40,434 bases of DNA from a virus: the IMG/VR virus record IMGVR_UViG_3300045135_000446, positions 1-40,434 of that record; one strand, written 5' to 3'. This document shows positions 8,542-17,913 of this stretch, one piece after another (within the stretch, counting starts at the first letter, position 1; the number at the start of each line of letters is the position of its first letter). A program made the position numbers and the translations under genes. Below the pieces are notes generated by a model. It did no database searches. It was not told where the DNA came from and worked only from the letters and a program-made list of their open reading frames with translations.

Positions 8542-11500
8542 TTTGTCTCTCCGATAATGCGTAACAACTTATCAGTTGTATCCTCTACCTGTCCACCCTC
8601 TGCGTAGGGGCTAGGGAATAGTGAGGCCTGTGATGGCGTAGCAAATACGCTCTGCCAGTCGTAAATGTAGTTAATCCGCATTGGATCAGGTGTATCTACG
8701 TCGACACGCTGCCCGTACAGGTCTGCCTGCTGAGACACATAATCTCCGAAGGCCTTGCGGCGCGCAGTTTCAGCCTGTGTTTCAGCCTGTGTCTGTAGCT
8801 GAGTTTGCAGTTGCGTAGCAAGCTGGGTCTGAGTTTGGGTTTGTTGGTCAATAAGCGCCTGCGTCTCGGCCTCGGCGGCGAGCTGTGCGTCGAGGTTCGC
8901 TTGGTTCTGCGCGTAAAGCCCCGTCGCCGGGCCAAACATCGAGCCGGGTGCAAAGGTAACGTCAGTGCCTGCGAGCGCTTGCTCCAATAGGGCGAAGTCG
9001 TCTTGGTTGATTATACCGTCACCGGTCACGTCGTATTGACGCTGTGCTCTAGTAAGGTCTGTGATGACTTCTTGCTGCGCGATAAGATCGGCAACAAAGT
9101 CGATGTCCACCTGCGTTACGTCACGCGCAGGCTTACCGATCAGGGATGCAATGAAGTCCAGATCAGCTTGGTTAGTTTCTGCAACCCCCGTAAGCTGATC
9201 CTGTAGTGACTGTGCAGTCTCGCCCATCTGCGCAAGCAGGGTGGTTTCAGTGACGCCGAGTTCGGTGGCAAGCTCGCTGAGTGCTGTCTGGAGCGCTTCG
9301 TCGCGGGCGATACCCGAATCCTCTAGCTCCTGCACTTTGGAGAGGAGGGTCTCTTCGACGTTACCGATCGTGGTCTCCAACCCACCGATTTGATCCAGCA
9401 ACGACTGTTCAGTCTCGCCGATCTGGTCCAGTAGGCTTTCTTCGGTGACACCAAGCTCCGTAGCGAGCTCGTCCAAGGCAGTCTGGAGTGCCGTATCGCG
9501 AGCAATACCGGAGTCTTCCAGCTCCTGCACACGGTCCAGAACCCTAGTTTCTACGTCACCAAGTTGGCCTTCAAGGCCGGTCTGGATTTCAGCAAGCTGG
9601 TCCAGCAACGACTGTTCAGTCTCGCCGATCTGGTCCAGTAGGCTTTCTTCAGTGACACCAAGCTCCGTAGCGAGCTCGTCCAAGGCAGTCTGGAGTGCCG
9701 TATCGCGAGCAATACCGGAGTCTTCTAGCTCCTGCACACGGTCCAGAACCCTAGTTTCTACGTCACCAAGCTGGCCTTCAAGGCCGGTCTGGACTTCAGC
9801 AAGCTGGTCCAGCAACGACTGTTCAGTCTCGCCGATCTGGTCCAGTAGGCTTTCTTCGGTGACACCAAGCTCCGTAGCGAGCTCGTCCAAGGCAGTCTGG
9901 AGTGCCGTATCGCGAGCAATACCGGAGTCTTCCAGCTCCTGCACACGGTCCAGAACCCTAGTTTCTACGTCACCAAGTTGGCCTTCAAGGCCGGTCTGGA
10001 TTTCAGCAAGCTGGTCCAGCAACGACTGTTCAGTCTCGCCGATCTGGTCCAGTAGGCTTTCTTCAGTGACACCAAGCTCCGTAGCGAGCTCGTCCAAGGC
10101 AGTCTGGAGTGCCGTATCGCGAGCAATACCGGAGTCTTCTAGCTCCTGCACACGGTCCAGAACCCTAGTTTCTACGTCACCAAGCTGGCCTTCAAGGCCG
10201 GTCTGGACTTCAGCAAGCTGGTCCAGCAACGACTGTTCAGTCTCGCCGATCTGCTGGAGCAAGTCGTCACGCGTGGTGTTGAGGTTCTGTGCTACCTCGT
10301 CGATTGCGGCGTTGAGCGCCTCGTCGCGCGCCATGCCCGCGTCTTCGTTAGCAGCAATCTGGTCGAGGAGTGCCGTCTCTACGTCACCGAGCTGGGTTCC
10401 AAGGTCTTCTACGGCGGTTTCGACACCGGAGATGCGGTCGTTGAGAGACTGCTCAGTTTCACCAATGCGGGTGAAGATATCTTCACGTGCCACACCAAAC
10501 TCAGTAGCAAGCTCGTCGACTGCAGTCTGGATAGCTTGATCGCGGGTCATACCCGCTTCTTCGTTGGCCGCGATCTGGTCAAGAAGCCGCTGCTCGGAGT
10601 TAGCGATGTTGTCCCGTAGGACGCCCATCTCTTCGTCAATAGTGTATCCGAGGGCCTCGAACTCAGCCATTGTGTCTTCGCGGACGCTAGCTATTTCAGC
10701 CGCAATTTCGTCGGTCGAAAACCCCCCGTTTTCAAGGGCTTCCCGGAACTCAACCAACTGCTGTTGCAGTGCATTAAAGCGCGCGGTTGGCAGGTTTTCT
10801 TCTGCGCGGCCCGCGAGGTCTGCCTCGTCATACTGCCCCACAAGTGCGTCAATATCAGCCGCGGTGGGGATCGTGAGCCCCAGCGCTTCATATGCAGCGC
10901 GGACTTCATCCGCATCAACCATGCGTGGGTCTACGTATGTATCCAGCTCCGACTGCACTTCTGTTTCGGCTTGTTGCCGCACGAACTGCGCAACTTCCTC
11001 GTCGGTCGGAGTGTATCCGATATCTGCAAAGTACTGCCGAGCTTCCTCTTCCGTGACTTGGTTTACGTCAACAAACTGGGACAGTTCATTGAGGATATCG
11101 CTCTCGGGGCCCTCACGCATGAACTGCTGAAGTTGCTCTGGGGTGGGGTCGAACCCTTGCTCCGCGAACGCATCGCGCGCTTCTTGCTCGTTGACCGCCT
11201 GCGGGTCGTATTTCTGTTGAATCGAGTACAGCGCCGCCTGCGTAGCTTCGGGGTCACCAGTCTGTGTGACCATATCCTGTGCCTGCTCGTCGGTGAGCGT
11301 GACACCCTCTGCAGCTGCAGCTGCTTTTACCTCTTCAATATCGACGTAGCGCTGATCGACATACGTGTTCACGTATGTGGTGACGTCTTGTCCTGCGGAG
11401 TTCAACACACCATTCAGCACGTCGGCGTTGGTAACCTTGAAGTCAGGGTTCGCAGAAAATGCACGGGAAATATCCCCGTTGCTGTGGTATTGGTCGCTGA

Positions 11501-14500
11501 CGGTGCTGAGTATGTTGTTCTGCACAACTTCGTCGTCCAGACCTAAGTCTTTGAGGGCGGCTTTCGCGGCCTCTGGGTCCGACCCGCCGTTTGATATAGC
11601 GTTGCGCACTGTTGTGTTAGTCCGAACAAGCGCGTCGGCGACTGTGTGTCCTGTATAGATGCCACCTGCGGTGCCCGCACCGGCGATTGCGCCGAGCGTA
11701 GACGCCTGAAGAACCGCCCCTAGTACATCGCGCTCTGGGTCGATCTGGGTCAGCACCGTCTCGGTAAGCAGCGTGGGGAGCCCCTCTTCGATGGACTCTT
11801 GGACGCCTTCTTTCCAAGTTACGTTGCCGCCCTCGACTACTTTCTCTTTGACCCAGTCAAACGCCTGAGCGGTTGTGCCCGTAGCTTCCCGACCAAGAAT
11901 AGACTTCTCAAAGGCGTTACCGCCAATGCCCATACTGGCAAGGGTCGTAGCGGCACCGACCATGCCGGCAGAAATGGCGACGTCTCGGGCGTAAGATTCC
12001 GCTTCCGTTTCAGACATACCAGTCCGCACTGCGGTCGCGAAGGCTTCATCATATGCGGAGCCTGCTGCACCCCCGAAGGATTCGGCCAAGTCCAGTGTAG
12101 CTGCGGTACCCAGCGCAGCACGGCGAGCCATAGTCTGCGCCGCTTGCTCCCCCGCGGTAGCGAGGAGTCGCTTAGTGATGTTGCCGGTACCCCCGCTGGC
12201 GAGGAGGATTGGAATCTCTTGTAGTAGTTCCTTGCCGATTATCTCCGCGGTGAACTGCAGAGGGGCTTCCTTAAACCCACCCCAAACTGCCGCTACTTTG
12301 CCCCAGCCTTCGCCCTGCGCCATTATTGCGTTCATGTCAGCTACGGCTGCGTTCCACTCGTCAGTCTTAACGTCTCCCCCAAGGGCGATCATATCCCGCG
12401 CAGTCTTACCCATTGGGGTGCTCGCAGGGTTAATGTTCACGAGGAGGAGCATATTGTTAAACGTATCGAGGAGCTCGCCCCCTGCTTCGAGAGCGATACC
12501 TGCTGTGTTCATAACCGCGGGAGTGTCTTTCGCGGCACCCACAACATTGCGTGCAAATTCGGACACCGCCTGGCCAACTTGGGTGTCGATCAACGCGCCG
12601 GCAGCTTCGCTAAGCCCTCCGACCACTTGGATGAACGCGCTAGGGTTTTCGTCCTTGAGATCAATGATGCTAGGGGCAGTGATTTCTAGTCGTAGTGGGC
12701 CCGGCAGGATTTCGTTGTTAAGGGCATTTACGGTCACCATACCGTCGAGCGAGGCGTCGTACTCGTCCCGGACGATCATATTATGTTCAGGTGACCAATA
12801 CGGGACACTCATCGATATTCGGCCCCATTCGAGGAGCCCTTCCGGTGTGACTAGGCGTACCGCAGTCCCATCTGCGATATCTTCGTCGGTTACGCCTTCT
12901 TGGCGCCCTATGTTCTCGACAACGTCCCGTATGTCAGGTGCGCGTGTTAGTGCCCTGACATCTTCTTGTGTGAGGTACTCACCCTCCAGCCCACGAGGGA
13001 TACCTGCACGTTCCAGAGCGGCGTTGATTTCTGGAGTAATAGTAGTCTGACCCGCCACATACCCTTGGGCAGCGGCGCGGTCTGCCATGGATTGGTTAGT
13101 AAGCAGCTCGTCCGCCAAGTCCCTAGTCGGTGCGTTTCTTAGCGCCTGTAGGGTCGGATACTCGGTGTCGATCGCAGACATAAACGCTGCGCGTTCGACT
13201 TGGTTCATGTCCGTTAGGGACAGGCCAGCTTGTTTCAATGTCAGGTTTATGACCGATTGCCGCTGCGCCTCGTAGCGCTCGTCATATGCTGCTGCGTTAG
13301 TCGGCAGGCCTTGGTCCTTACCTTCGGCAAGCCAGTGCGCGTACGCATCTTCGCCAGCGTCGAGCCCTGCGATCTCCCGGTACTCCGCCTCGTTAAAGCT
13401 CGGGTCCATGAACTTGACGAACGTACGATCTAGTTCTTCGTAGACCGGCTTTAGCTCTTCGTTTAGTCGGTCTGAGGACACGGATAAGTCTGCGACAAAG
13501 TCGTTATACACTTCAGTTTCAGCATCGAACTCAGCTTCGTACTGCGCTGCGAGCTGCTCGTACTGGTCAAGTTTAGGCTGCAGGACGTCTTCGTACCGTG
13601 GGCGCCAGGTTTCCACATAGTCATTGAAGTCGGCAACCGCGGTTTCCAACGCTGCGGCATTGGCTTGACTCTCGTTTGCTTGGAAGTTTTGCAGCGCGCG
13701 CTCATATGCCGTCTCTAGCCGCGTCTGTTCGGCAAACCCATCCTGAACCTCTGTTAGCGTAGCGTTATAGGTATCTACCGCACTACGATGCTGTGCCACC
13801 TTGGCATCTAGCTTTTCCGCTTGTGCTTGGGCGCGCTGGTAGTCACCCGTAATTTTGTCCATCGTGTTGTTAATGGCATCGCCGACTTTTGAGTTGTCGA
13901 CAAACTCTTTGAACTCTTGCTGTCCGTACTCGTTGAGGGAGGAGAGGATGGCTTCAGGTACATCGCCACCGCCGAACGCCGCAGCGGCGGTACGTTGGAT
14001 GCCAAGCGTAAGCGCACTGATTTGCTTATCGTTAAGGTCAGTGTTGTCCCCTAAGAACCCGCCGACAGTGTCGGTTACTGTCTTGGTGCTGAGCACAGCG
14101 TTCCAAAGCAGTTCAGGGGTTACCTCTTGACCGCTGAGGGCGGCGCCTAGTCCAGAAGTGATTACGTTTTTAGCTGCATCGGGTAGCTTGGAAAAAGCAC
14201 CTTCCGTCTCGGTCTCGATCCACCCCATTGCAGCACTAAGACCCGCATTGAGCCCGCCGGATACAAAAGCCTGTAGTGGGTCTTGCCCCATAACAAGTGC
14301 TACGGAAGCCTTACCAGCACCGGACCCAATAATTTGAGAGGCTAGTTCTGAACCACCTGCATCGGCAACAGCCTGCCCGGCTACCTCACCGACAGTACTA
14401 CCAATTTTGCCGCCAACATATGAAATAGCCGCGGATTTCAGGGCGTCTCCAAAGTCACCGCCGTTTGCAAGTGTCCCCGCAGCATCAATAAGTGGTATAG

Positions 14501-14753
14501 CCCAAGCCTGCCCAGTCATCGTAGCAGCGGCCTTCAACACGAATTGCCCTACGTCTGACTTTAGTACGTCCACCACAACGTCGCCGACAGGTTTCACGAT
14601 CTCTTCGTATACCCAGTCCGCTGCGCCAGTCTTATGCGACAGAACCGCTGCGCCTACGCCGACGACTGCGGCGGTGGCAATACTGGCGCCGGCGGTTATC
14701 GCCACTGCGCTCGCGCCTGCGCCGACTGCTAGAGCTACTACTGCGGGGGGCAT
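8538..14753 (-). CDS. 2071-aa giant protein with coiled-coil repeats, candidate internal virion protein
   Basis: Residues 1-40 and several later stretches are Ala/Val/Gly hydrophobic helices. Residues 310-430 are charged coiled coil. Residues about 890-1035 form an Ala/Gly helical module resembling one in the protein ending the window. Residues 1131-1310 hold four repeats of about 47 aa (YVDxR followed by an acidic helix). Residues 1380-1850 are coiled-coil repeats, including four near-identical 69-aa copies at 1501-1787. An EF-hand or dockerin-like loop starts at D1908 (DVTGDGIINQDD), and the C-terminus carries YAEGGQV. No peptidase or transglycosylase motif was recognised. Size, membrane-active composition and neighbours fit an ejection protein like the large T7 core proteins in role, not sequence. 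A fibre or tape-measure-like protein is the alternative. Confidence 0.7.
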   Translation of the reverse strand: MPPAVVALAVGAGASAVAITAGASIATAAVVGVGAAVLSHKTGAADWVYEEIVKPVGDVVVDVLKSDVGQFVLKAAATMTGQAWAIPLIDAAGTLANGGDFGDALKSAAISYVGGKIGSTVGEVAGQAVADAGGSELASQIIGSGAGKASVALVMGQDPLQAFVSGGLNAGLSAAMGWIETETEGAFSKLPDAAKNVITSGLGAALSGQEVTPELLWNAVLSTKTVTDTVGGFLGDNTDLNDKQISALTLGIQRTAAAAFGGGDVPEAILSSLNEYGQQEFKEFVDNSKVGDAINNTMDKITGDYQRAQAQAEKLDAKVAQHRSAVDTYNATLTEVQDGFAEQTRLETAYERALQNFQANESQANAAALETAVADFNDYVETWRPRYEDVLQPKLDQYEQLAAQYEAEFDAETEVYNDFVADLSVSSDRLNEELKPVYEELDRTFVKFMDPSFNEAEYREIAGLDAGEDAYAHWLAEGKDQGLPTNAAAYDERYEAQRQSVINLTLKQAGLSLTDMNQVERAAFMSAIDTEYPTLQALRNAPTRDLADELLTNQSMADRAAAQGYVAGQTTITPEINAALERAGIPRGLEGEYLTQEDVRALTRAPDIRDVVENIGRQEGVTDEDIADGTAVRLVTPEGLLEWGRISMSVPYWSPEHNMIVRDEYDASLDGMVTVNALNNEILPGPLRLEITAPSIIDLKDENPSAFIQVVGGLSEAAGALIDTQVGQAVSEFARNVVGAAKDTPAVMNTAGIALEAGGELLDTFNNMLLLVNINPASTPMGKTARDMIALGGDVKTDEWNAAVADMNAIMAQGEGWGKVAAVWGGFKEAPLQFTAEIIGKELLQEIPILLASGGTGNITKRLLATAGEQAAQTMARRAALGTAATLDLAESFGGAAGSAYDEAFATAVRTGMSETEAESYARDVAISAGMVGAATTLASMGIGGNAFEKSILGREATGTTAQAFDWVKEKVVEGGNVTWKEGVQESIEEGLPTLLTETVLTQIDPERDVLGAVLQASTLGAIAGAGTAGGIYTGHTVADALVRTNTTVRNAISNGGSDPEAAKAALKDLGLDDEVVQNNILSTVSDQYHSNGDISRAFSANPDFKVTNADVLNGVLNSAGQDVTTYVNTYVDQRYVDIEEVKAAAAAEGVTLTDEQAQDMVTQTGDPEATQAALYSIQQKYDPQAVNEQEARDAFAEQGFDPTPEQLQQFMREGPESDILNELSQFVDVNQVTEEEARQYFADIGYTPTDEEVAQFVRQQAETEVQSELDTYVDPRMVDADEVRAAYEALGLTIPTAADIDALVGQYDEADLAGRAEENLPTARFNALQQQLVEFREALENGGFSTDEIAAEIASVREDTMAEFEALGYTIDEEMGVLRDNIANSEQRLLDQIAANEEAGMTRDQAIQTAVDELATEFGVAREDIFTRIGETEQSLNDRISGVETAVEDLGTQLGDVETALLDQIAANEDAGMARDEALNAAIDEVAQNLNTTRDDLLQQIGETEQSLLDQLAEVQTGLEGQLGDVETRVLDRVQELEDSGIARDTALQTALDELATELGVTEESLLDQIGETEQSLLDQLAEIQTGLEGQLGDVETRVLDRVQELEDSGIARDTALQTALDELATELGVTEESLLDQIGETEQSLLDQLAEVQTGLEGQLGDVETRVLDRVQELEDSGIARDTALQTALDELATELGVTEESLLDQIGETEQSLLDQLAEIQTGLEGQLGDVETRVLDRVQELEDSGIARDTALQTALDELATELGVTEESLLDQIGETEQSLLDQIGGLETTIGNVEETLLSKVQELEDSGIARDEALQTALSELATELGVTETTLLAQMGETAQSLQDQLTGVAETNQADLDFIASLIGKPARDVTQVDIDFVADLIAQQEVITDLTRAQRQYDVTGDGIINQDDFALLEQALAGTDVTFAPGSMFGPATGLYAQNQANLDAQLAAEAETQALIDQQTQTQTQLATQLQTQLQTQAETQAETARRKAFGDYVSQQADLYGQRVDVDTPDPMRINYIYDWQSVFATPSQASLFPSPYAEGGQVEDTTDKLLRIIGETK
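9394..10253 (-). repeat. In-frame tandem repeat: 207-bp unit nested in an exact 414-bp duplication
   Basis: The segment CCAAGCTCCG recurs at 9451, 9658, 9865 and 10072, exactly 207 bp (69 codons) apart. Variants alternate A-B-A-B: copies 1 and 3 share one set of differences (for example TCTTCCAGC), copies 2 and 4 another (TCTTCTAGC). Bases 9394-9839 and 9808-10253 match without a difference by eye, so the last event was a 414-bp duplication of a two-unit block. Diverged relatives of the unit continue on both sides. Confidence 0.95.
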
Positions 14754-15230
14754 TTATGATCTCCAAAAATCGGTTAGTGGGGTATCCCCAAGAACGACGT
14801 ACGCTCGGTAGCCGCCACCCTCTAGTTGTACCACATCTATCTCAGTATCGGTACTTCTCGTTTTCTCATACCACAACTTAAACGCTGTCACGTACTCGGG
14901 CGCAACAAACTCCGTCCGATAGTATTTAACGCCTTTGTTCTGCAAGTAGGCTAAGTATTTTAGCCCGTTGCGCACAAAGTTTTTCCCTGTGTCCAGGTTA
15001 AATGCGCGCCCAAACATAACGTTTTTATGCTTACCCTTACCAGTGTGCCCGACAAATACCGTATTCCCGATCTGCACCTGGTCCGTGTTCGGAAGAGACA
15101 GCTCTTCTGCTACCGAGGCGATCACATTTGCGACCGGATACTCTCCATCATCCAGGTCTTTCACGTAGGTCATTATGATCTCGGGTGCCGTCAACGGGGT
15201 AGTTTTGCTGTCAGCTACGGTAATTTTCAT
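14754..15230 (-). CDS. Conserved phage protein of unknown function, 158 aa
   Basis: A soluble mixed alpha/beta protein (start MKITVADSKTTPLT). The central part has a GNTVFVGHTGKGKHKNVMFG strand-turn region, followed by a Lys/Tyr-rich helical section (KYLAYLQNKGVKYYRTEF) and a strand-rich C-terminus. The layout loosely recalls small acetyltransferase-like proteins that sit before internal core proteins in T7-like phages, but I see no acyl-CoA-binding motif and do not assign that function. The stop TAA directly abuts the ATG of the 2071-aa gene, so the two are likely co-expressed and may cooperate. Confidence 0.6.
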   Translation of the reverse strand: MKITVADSKTTPLTAPEIIMTYVKDLDDGEYPVANVIASVAEELSLPNTDQVQIGNTVFVGHTGKGKHKNVMFGRAFNLDTGKNFVRNGLKYLAYLQNKGVKYYRTEFVAPEYVTAFKLWYEKTRSTDTEIDVVQLEGGGYRAYVVLGDTPLTDFWRS

Positions 15231-15242
15231 CTCTAGTGTCCC

Positions 15243-15860
15243 TTACAAGTTGCTGACAAAGCTGACCGCGACAATGGCCGACGGTACGCCTGGGTGTGGT
15301 GGGGTGGCCGCTTCAGTATATAAAGCAGCTGTCGTATCGTCTACGGCCCACATCATCTCTATGTAGTCGTCAGCTAGCATGTCGATAGAGAAGTTCCAGT
15401 AGAGTGCACGGGTGTCGCTGCCTTTTATCGTCTGCACCTGCCCCCCGTAGGGTACATCGGCCCCACTCTTGTTGATCCAAGTCCATACTGTAACGTCTGA
15501 GGAGTTGGTGTGGTCCACCTGCATGGTGACTTGGAAGTTGTACATGCCCGCAGCGGATACAGTTATTCGTGTGTCGTTTACGACGCTGGTCCCATTACCG
15601 ATGTACGTATTCTCAAACTCTACAGGGTAGCCCGTGCTAGTCGCTGCCGCAGTCTGGTCGACGGTGCTATAGAACAGCCCTCGCGGCATGTAGAGAAACT
15701 TACCGCCGTCATCGGTGCTGAGGAGATCGTCTAGCGTGCTGGTCAGCCGGCGGAAAAACAGGCGCAAGACGTTATTGAATTGGTCTACGTACCGTAGCTG
15801 GTACGCCCCGGGGGCCTGCGGCAGTGCGGGTGGCTGCGGGCGCTCAATACGGTTAGCCAC
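15243..15860 (-). CDS. Jelly-roll (C1q-like) virion protein, 205 aa, GTG start
   Basis: The C-terminal 130 residues alternate short beta strands with aromatic positions (for example AAGMYNFQVTMQ, ALYWNFSIDMLADDYIEMMW) in the pattern of C1q/TNF-like jelly-roll heads used by phages as trimeric fibre tips or decorations. Residues 1-60 are Pro-rich followed by a helix. The chosen start is GTG at 15860: GGGAGG lies 5 bases upstream and the codon overlaps the upstream stop as TAGTG. A longer GTG start at 15911 is possible but would overlap the preceding gene by 52 bases and has no better ribosome site. The fold assignment is by pattern, not search. Confidence 0.65.
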   Translation of the reverse strand: MANRIERPQPPALPQAPGAYQLRYVDQFNNVLRLFFRRLTSTLDDLLSTDDGGKFLYMPRGLFYSTVDQTAAATSTGYPVEFENTYIGNGTSVVNDTRITVSAAGMYNFQVTMQVDHTNSSDVTVWTWINKSGADVPYGGQVQTIKGSDTRALYWNFSIDMLADDYIEMMWAVDDTTAALYTEAATPPHPGVPSAIVAVSFVSNL

Positions 15861-17716
15861 TATCGCCTCCCATCTGGGCGCAGGTCGATCCTCGGAGAAC
15901 CCAACTGCCACTGCACCCCAAGAGCGTCAGACTCAAGTTTCAATACGAGTTGTCGCCCGCGAACTCGGATATTGAGCTGTTCTGTAAATGCCTCGACTGG
16001 CACGACTGCAGAGCGTGTGATCGCACCTGAGCTGTTGCCTCCGACAGACTTGGGGACATTATACCCTGAGCCAGAGTTGTTCATAGGCGTCATAGTCAAC
16101 GTAGCTGCTGGTGTAGCCGCCGTAGACCCCTCAAACGTGATGTCTGGTAAGACGCGCCATATGAACGAGAACCGGTCCCCATCTTCAATGTCGAACTGCG
16201 TTGAGGTGACGTAGGCTTCGATAGGCTGGTTAACACCATCCACATCTGCATCCACTCCCACCTCTTGGTTGACGAGGTTATTCTCGTACGTCGCAGCGAG
16301 GGGGTTTTCCCGAAGCCCGGTGTCTAACCACGCGCTGCGTGCCATAGTACCGTAATACCACGTGTTTTCGAGGTAGTTATAGACGACATACCGATCGACC
16401 GCAGTGACGCCCGCCGAGCAGTAGAACCACCAAACCTCATGGTATGACTCGTTTGTGCCGCCAAACACTTGCCCGTATTGTTTGGTGTTGAAGTCGCTGA
16501 ACACAAACCGGCGTACGTCACATGGGAGTGGCATGCTGCGACCGTCGTACCTGTAGAACTTATCACGCCCCATCCAATAAGCTACGCCATTGGCGTACGC
16601 TACGGCGTTTTGTGAGGCGATGGATATATTGTCCCCTACGAGCTGCGCGCCCCACCCCTCAGTACCGCCAAGGTACTGCAGGGAATACAGGGATGAGTCT
16701 GTCCATACGAGGATTTCTTGGCGTGACTGCACTGCAGTGACAATTTCGGTGCCCTTAGATAGGGGCAATCCGCCCGCTTGGTTCGTAGCGGATGGCGTCC
16801 ACTGAGCCGGGTTTTCTTGGTCTGACCAGCGGATAAGCATCGGGTCTTGAGTACTACTACCAAGGTCGTTGCACCCGAAGGCGAACACAAACCGGCTGAT
16901 GTCGGACACGAGCACGAAGTTCTGTACCGTGGGCACGTTAGACGCCCCAGATAGTGCCCCTAGTGACACCGCGCGGGTACTCACACCGTTTGTAGCATCC
17001 CAGTAGTAGATGCCGCCGCCCCGGGGGCCGAAGATGAGGTCTTCCGCAAAGTTAGCCTGACTCCACAGCCGCAATGGGTTTTCGTCAGATTCTCCAACTC
17101 CCCACGGACCGTAGCCCCAGCTGCCCGCGCTCCAACCACTGAGCGGGATAGAAAACTCCGCGCCTGTGTTGATCTGATACGCAGCGTCAAACGTACCACC
17201 CCCACCGGTAACTGTAGATGTGGCTGCAACACCGACGTCGATCGTGTAGGTGTTCGCGCTGACGACAGTGAGCTGGTGTTCCGCGTTAATCGCAGTATCT
17301 GGTATACCCCCAACAGCTGCGGCGCCGCTGATCGTGACGAAATCTCCAGTATCGAAGCCTCCGGCGACGTCGATGATCTGAATCACCGAGGAGCCAAGCG
17401 TGGTATTTATCGTGTCTGTAAGGGACTCCGTGGCTCGAATCGGCGTGATATCGTTATACACGCCGCCACCCTCGATGTAGAACTTGAGGTTCGTGCCTAC
17501 ACCGATATAGTCTACCCCCGCCAGCGTGATCCACTTCATAAGGGATCGGCAAACCCCCTCGTACGTGGAGGCCGAGATACGCCGCCACCCGCCAATCTTC
17601 TCGGGAAAACCTTGCCTAAACCGCACTTTATCGCAGTCATACCAGCCGCCCTCGTTGGTGTAGTCAGTGCGTTCGCGGTTAATACCGGGCTTGAATACGA
17701 GCTTCTTCAGGGGCAT
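15860..17716 (-). CDS. Probable tail nozzle / DNA stabilisation protein, 618 aa
   Basis: Starts MPLKKLVFKPGINRE and continues with the YTNEGGWYDCDKVRF segment that I recall at the start of a widespread podovirus structural family. The body (100-480) is beta-rich with propeller-like repeats, such as RWSDQENPAQWTP and ILVWTDSSLYSLQY, and the C-terminal 130 residues look like a beta sandwich. Proteins with this layout (P22 gp10, T7 gp12) form the lower part of the short tail, below the adaptor ring. It is the only large beta-propeller candidate here, which supports a nozzle role. Its ATG overlaps the outer-spanin stop by 10 bases, and its TAG overlaps the next GTG. Confidence 0.6.
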   Translation of the reverse strand: MPLKKLVFKPGINRERTDYTNEGGWYDCDKVRFRQGFPEKIGGWRRISASTYEGVCRSLMKWITLAGVDYIGVGTNLKFYIEGGGVYNDITPIRATESLTDTINTTLGSSVIQIIDVAGGFDTGDFVTISGAAAVGGIPDTAINAEHQLTVVSANTYTIDVGVAATSTVTGGGGTFDAAYQINTGAEFSIPLSGWSAGSWGYGPWGVGESDENPLRLWSQANFAEDLIFGPRGGGIYYWDATNGVSTRAVSLGALSGASNVPTVQNFVLVSDISRFVFAFGCNDLGSSTQDPMLIRWSDQENPAQWTPSATNQAGGLPLSKGTEIVTAVQSRQEILVWTDSSLYSLQYLGGTEGWGAQLVGDNISIASQNAVAYANGVAYWMGRDKFYRYDGRSMPLPCDVRRFVFSDFNTKQYGQVFGGTNESYHEVWWFYCSAGVTAVDRYVVYNYLENTWYYGTMARSAWLDTGLRENPLAATYENNLVNQEVGVDADVDGVNQPIEAYVTSTQFDIEDGDRFSFIWRVLPDITFEGSTAATPAATLTMTPMNNSGSGYNVPKSVGGNSSGAITRSAVVPVEAFTEQLNIRVRGRQLVLKLESDALGVQWQLGSPRIDLRPDGRR

Positions 17717-17913
17717 AGGCGGTCATACTTCTCGTTAGCCGTTACAATGCTCTGCAGCAATTCGCGGTCATTAGTTAGTAGCCATTCTACAACATGCGCA
17801 TCCACAAATAAATGGGGTTCTGTCAGATCGCAGTATGAGTCATTTAGGAGGGTTGCGCACCCACTTAGCAGCACGATCAGAAAGGCCGCTGTCGTCAAGA
17901 ACTTCAATTTCAT
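17707..17913 (-). CDS. Outer-membrane spanin subunit (Rz1-like lipoprotein)
   Basis: 68 residues. Residues 1-19 are a lipoprotein signal peptide (MKLKFL, then a hydrophobic core) ending in lipobox LSGC with lipidated Cys19; the mature part is about 50 residues. The start is fixed by AAGGAG seven bases upstream. It overlaps the 3' end of the inner-spanin gene by 74 bases in another frame, the classical Rz/Rz1 arrangement. The product would be anchored in the outer membrane, bind the inner spanin across the periplasm and promote membrane fusion at the end of lysis. It is less Pro-rich than lambda Rz1, so assignment rests on lipobox, size and overlap. Confidence 0.8.
   Translation of the reverse strand: MKLKFLTTAAFLIVLLSGCATLLNDSYCDLTEPHLFVDAHVVEWLLTNDRELLQSIVTANEKYDRLCP

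Noticed and set aside
9394-10253. CRISPR-like regular repeat spacing
   Set aside because: Units are 207 bp, contiguous without spacers, and in frame with a coiled-coil protein.
9445-10539. A 364-codon open frame on the plus strand
   Set aside because: It is the mirror of the coiled-coil repeats on the other strand. Its Ser/Trp-rich periodic translation follows from the complement of Glu/Gln/Leu codons, and no ribosome site precedes it.
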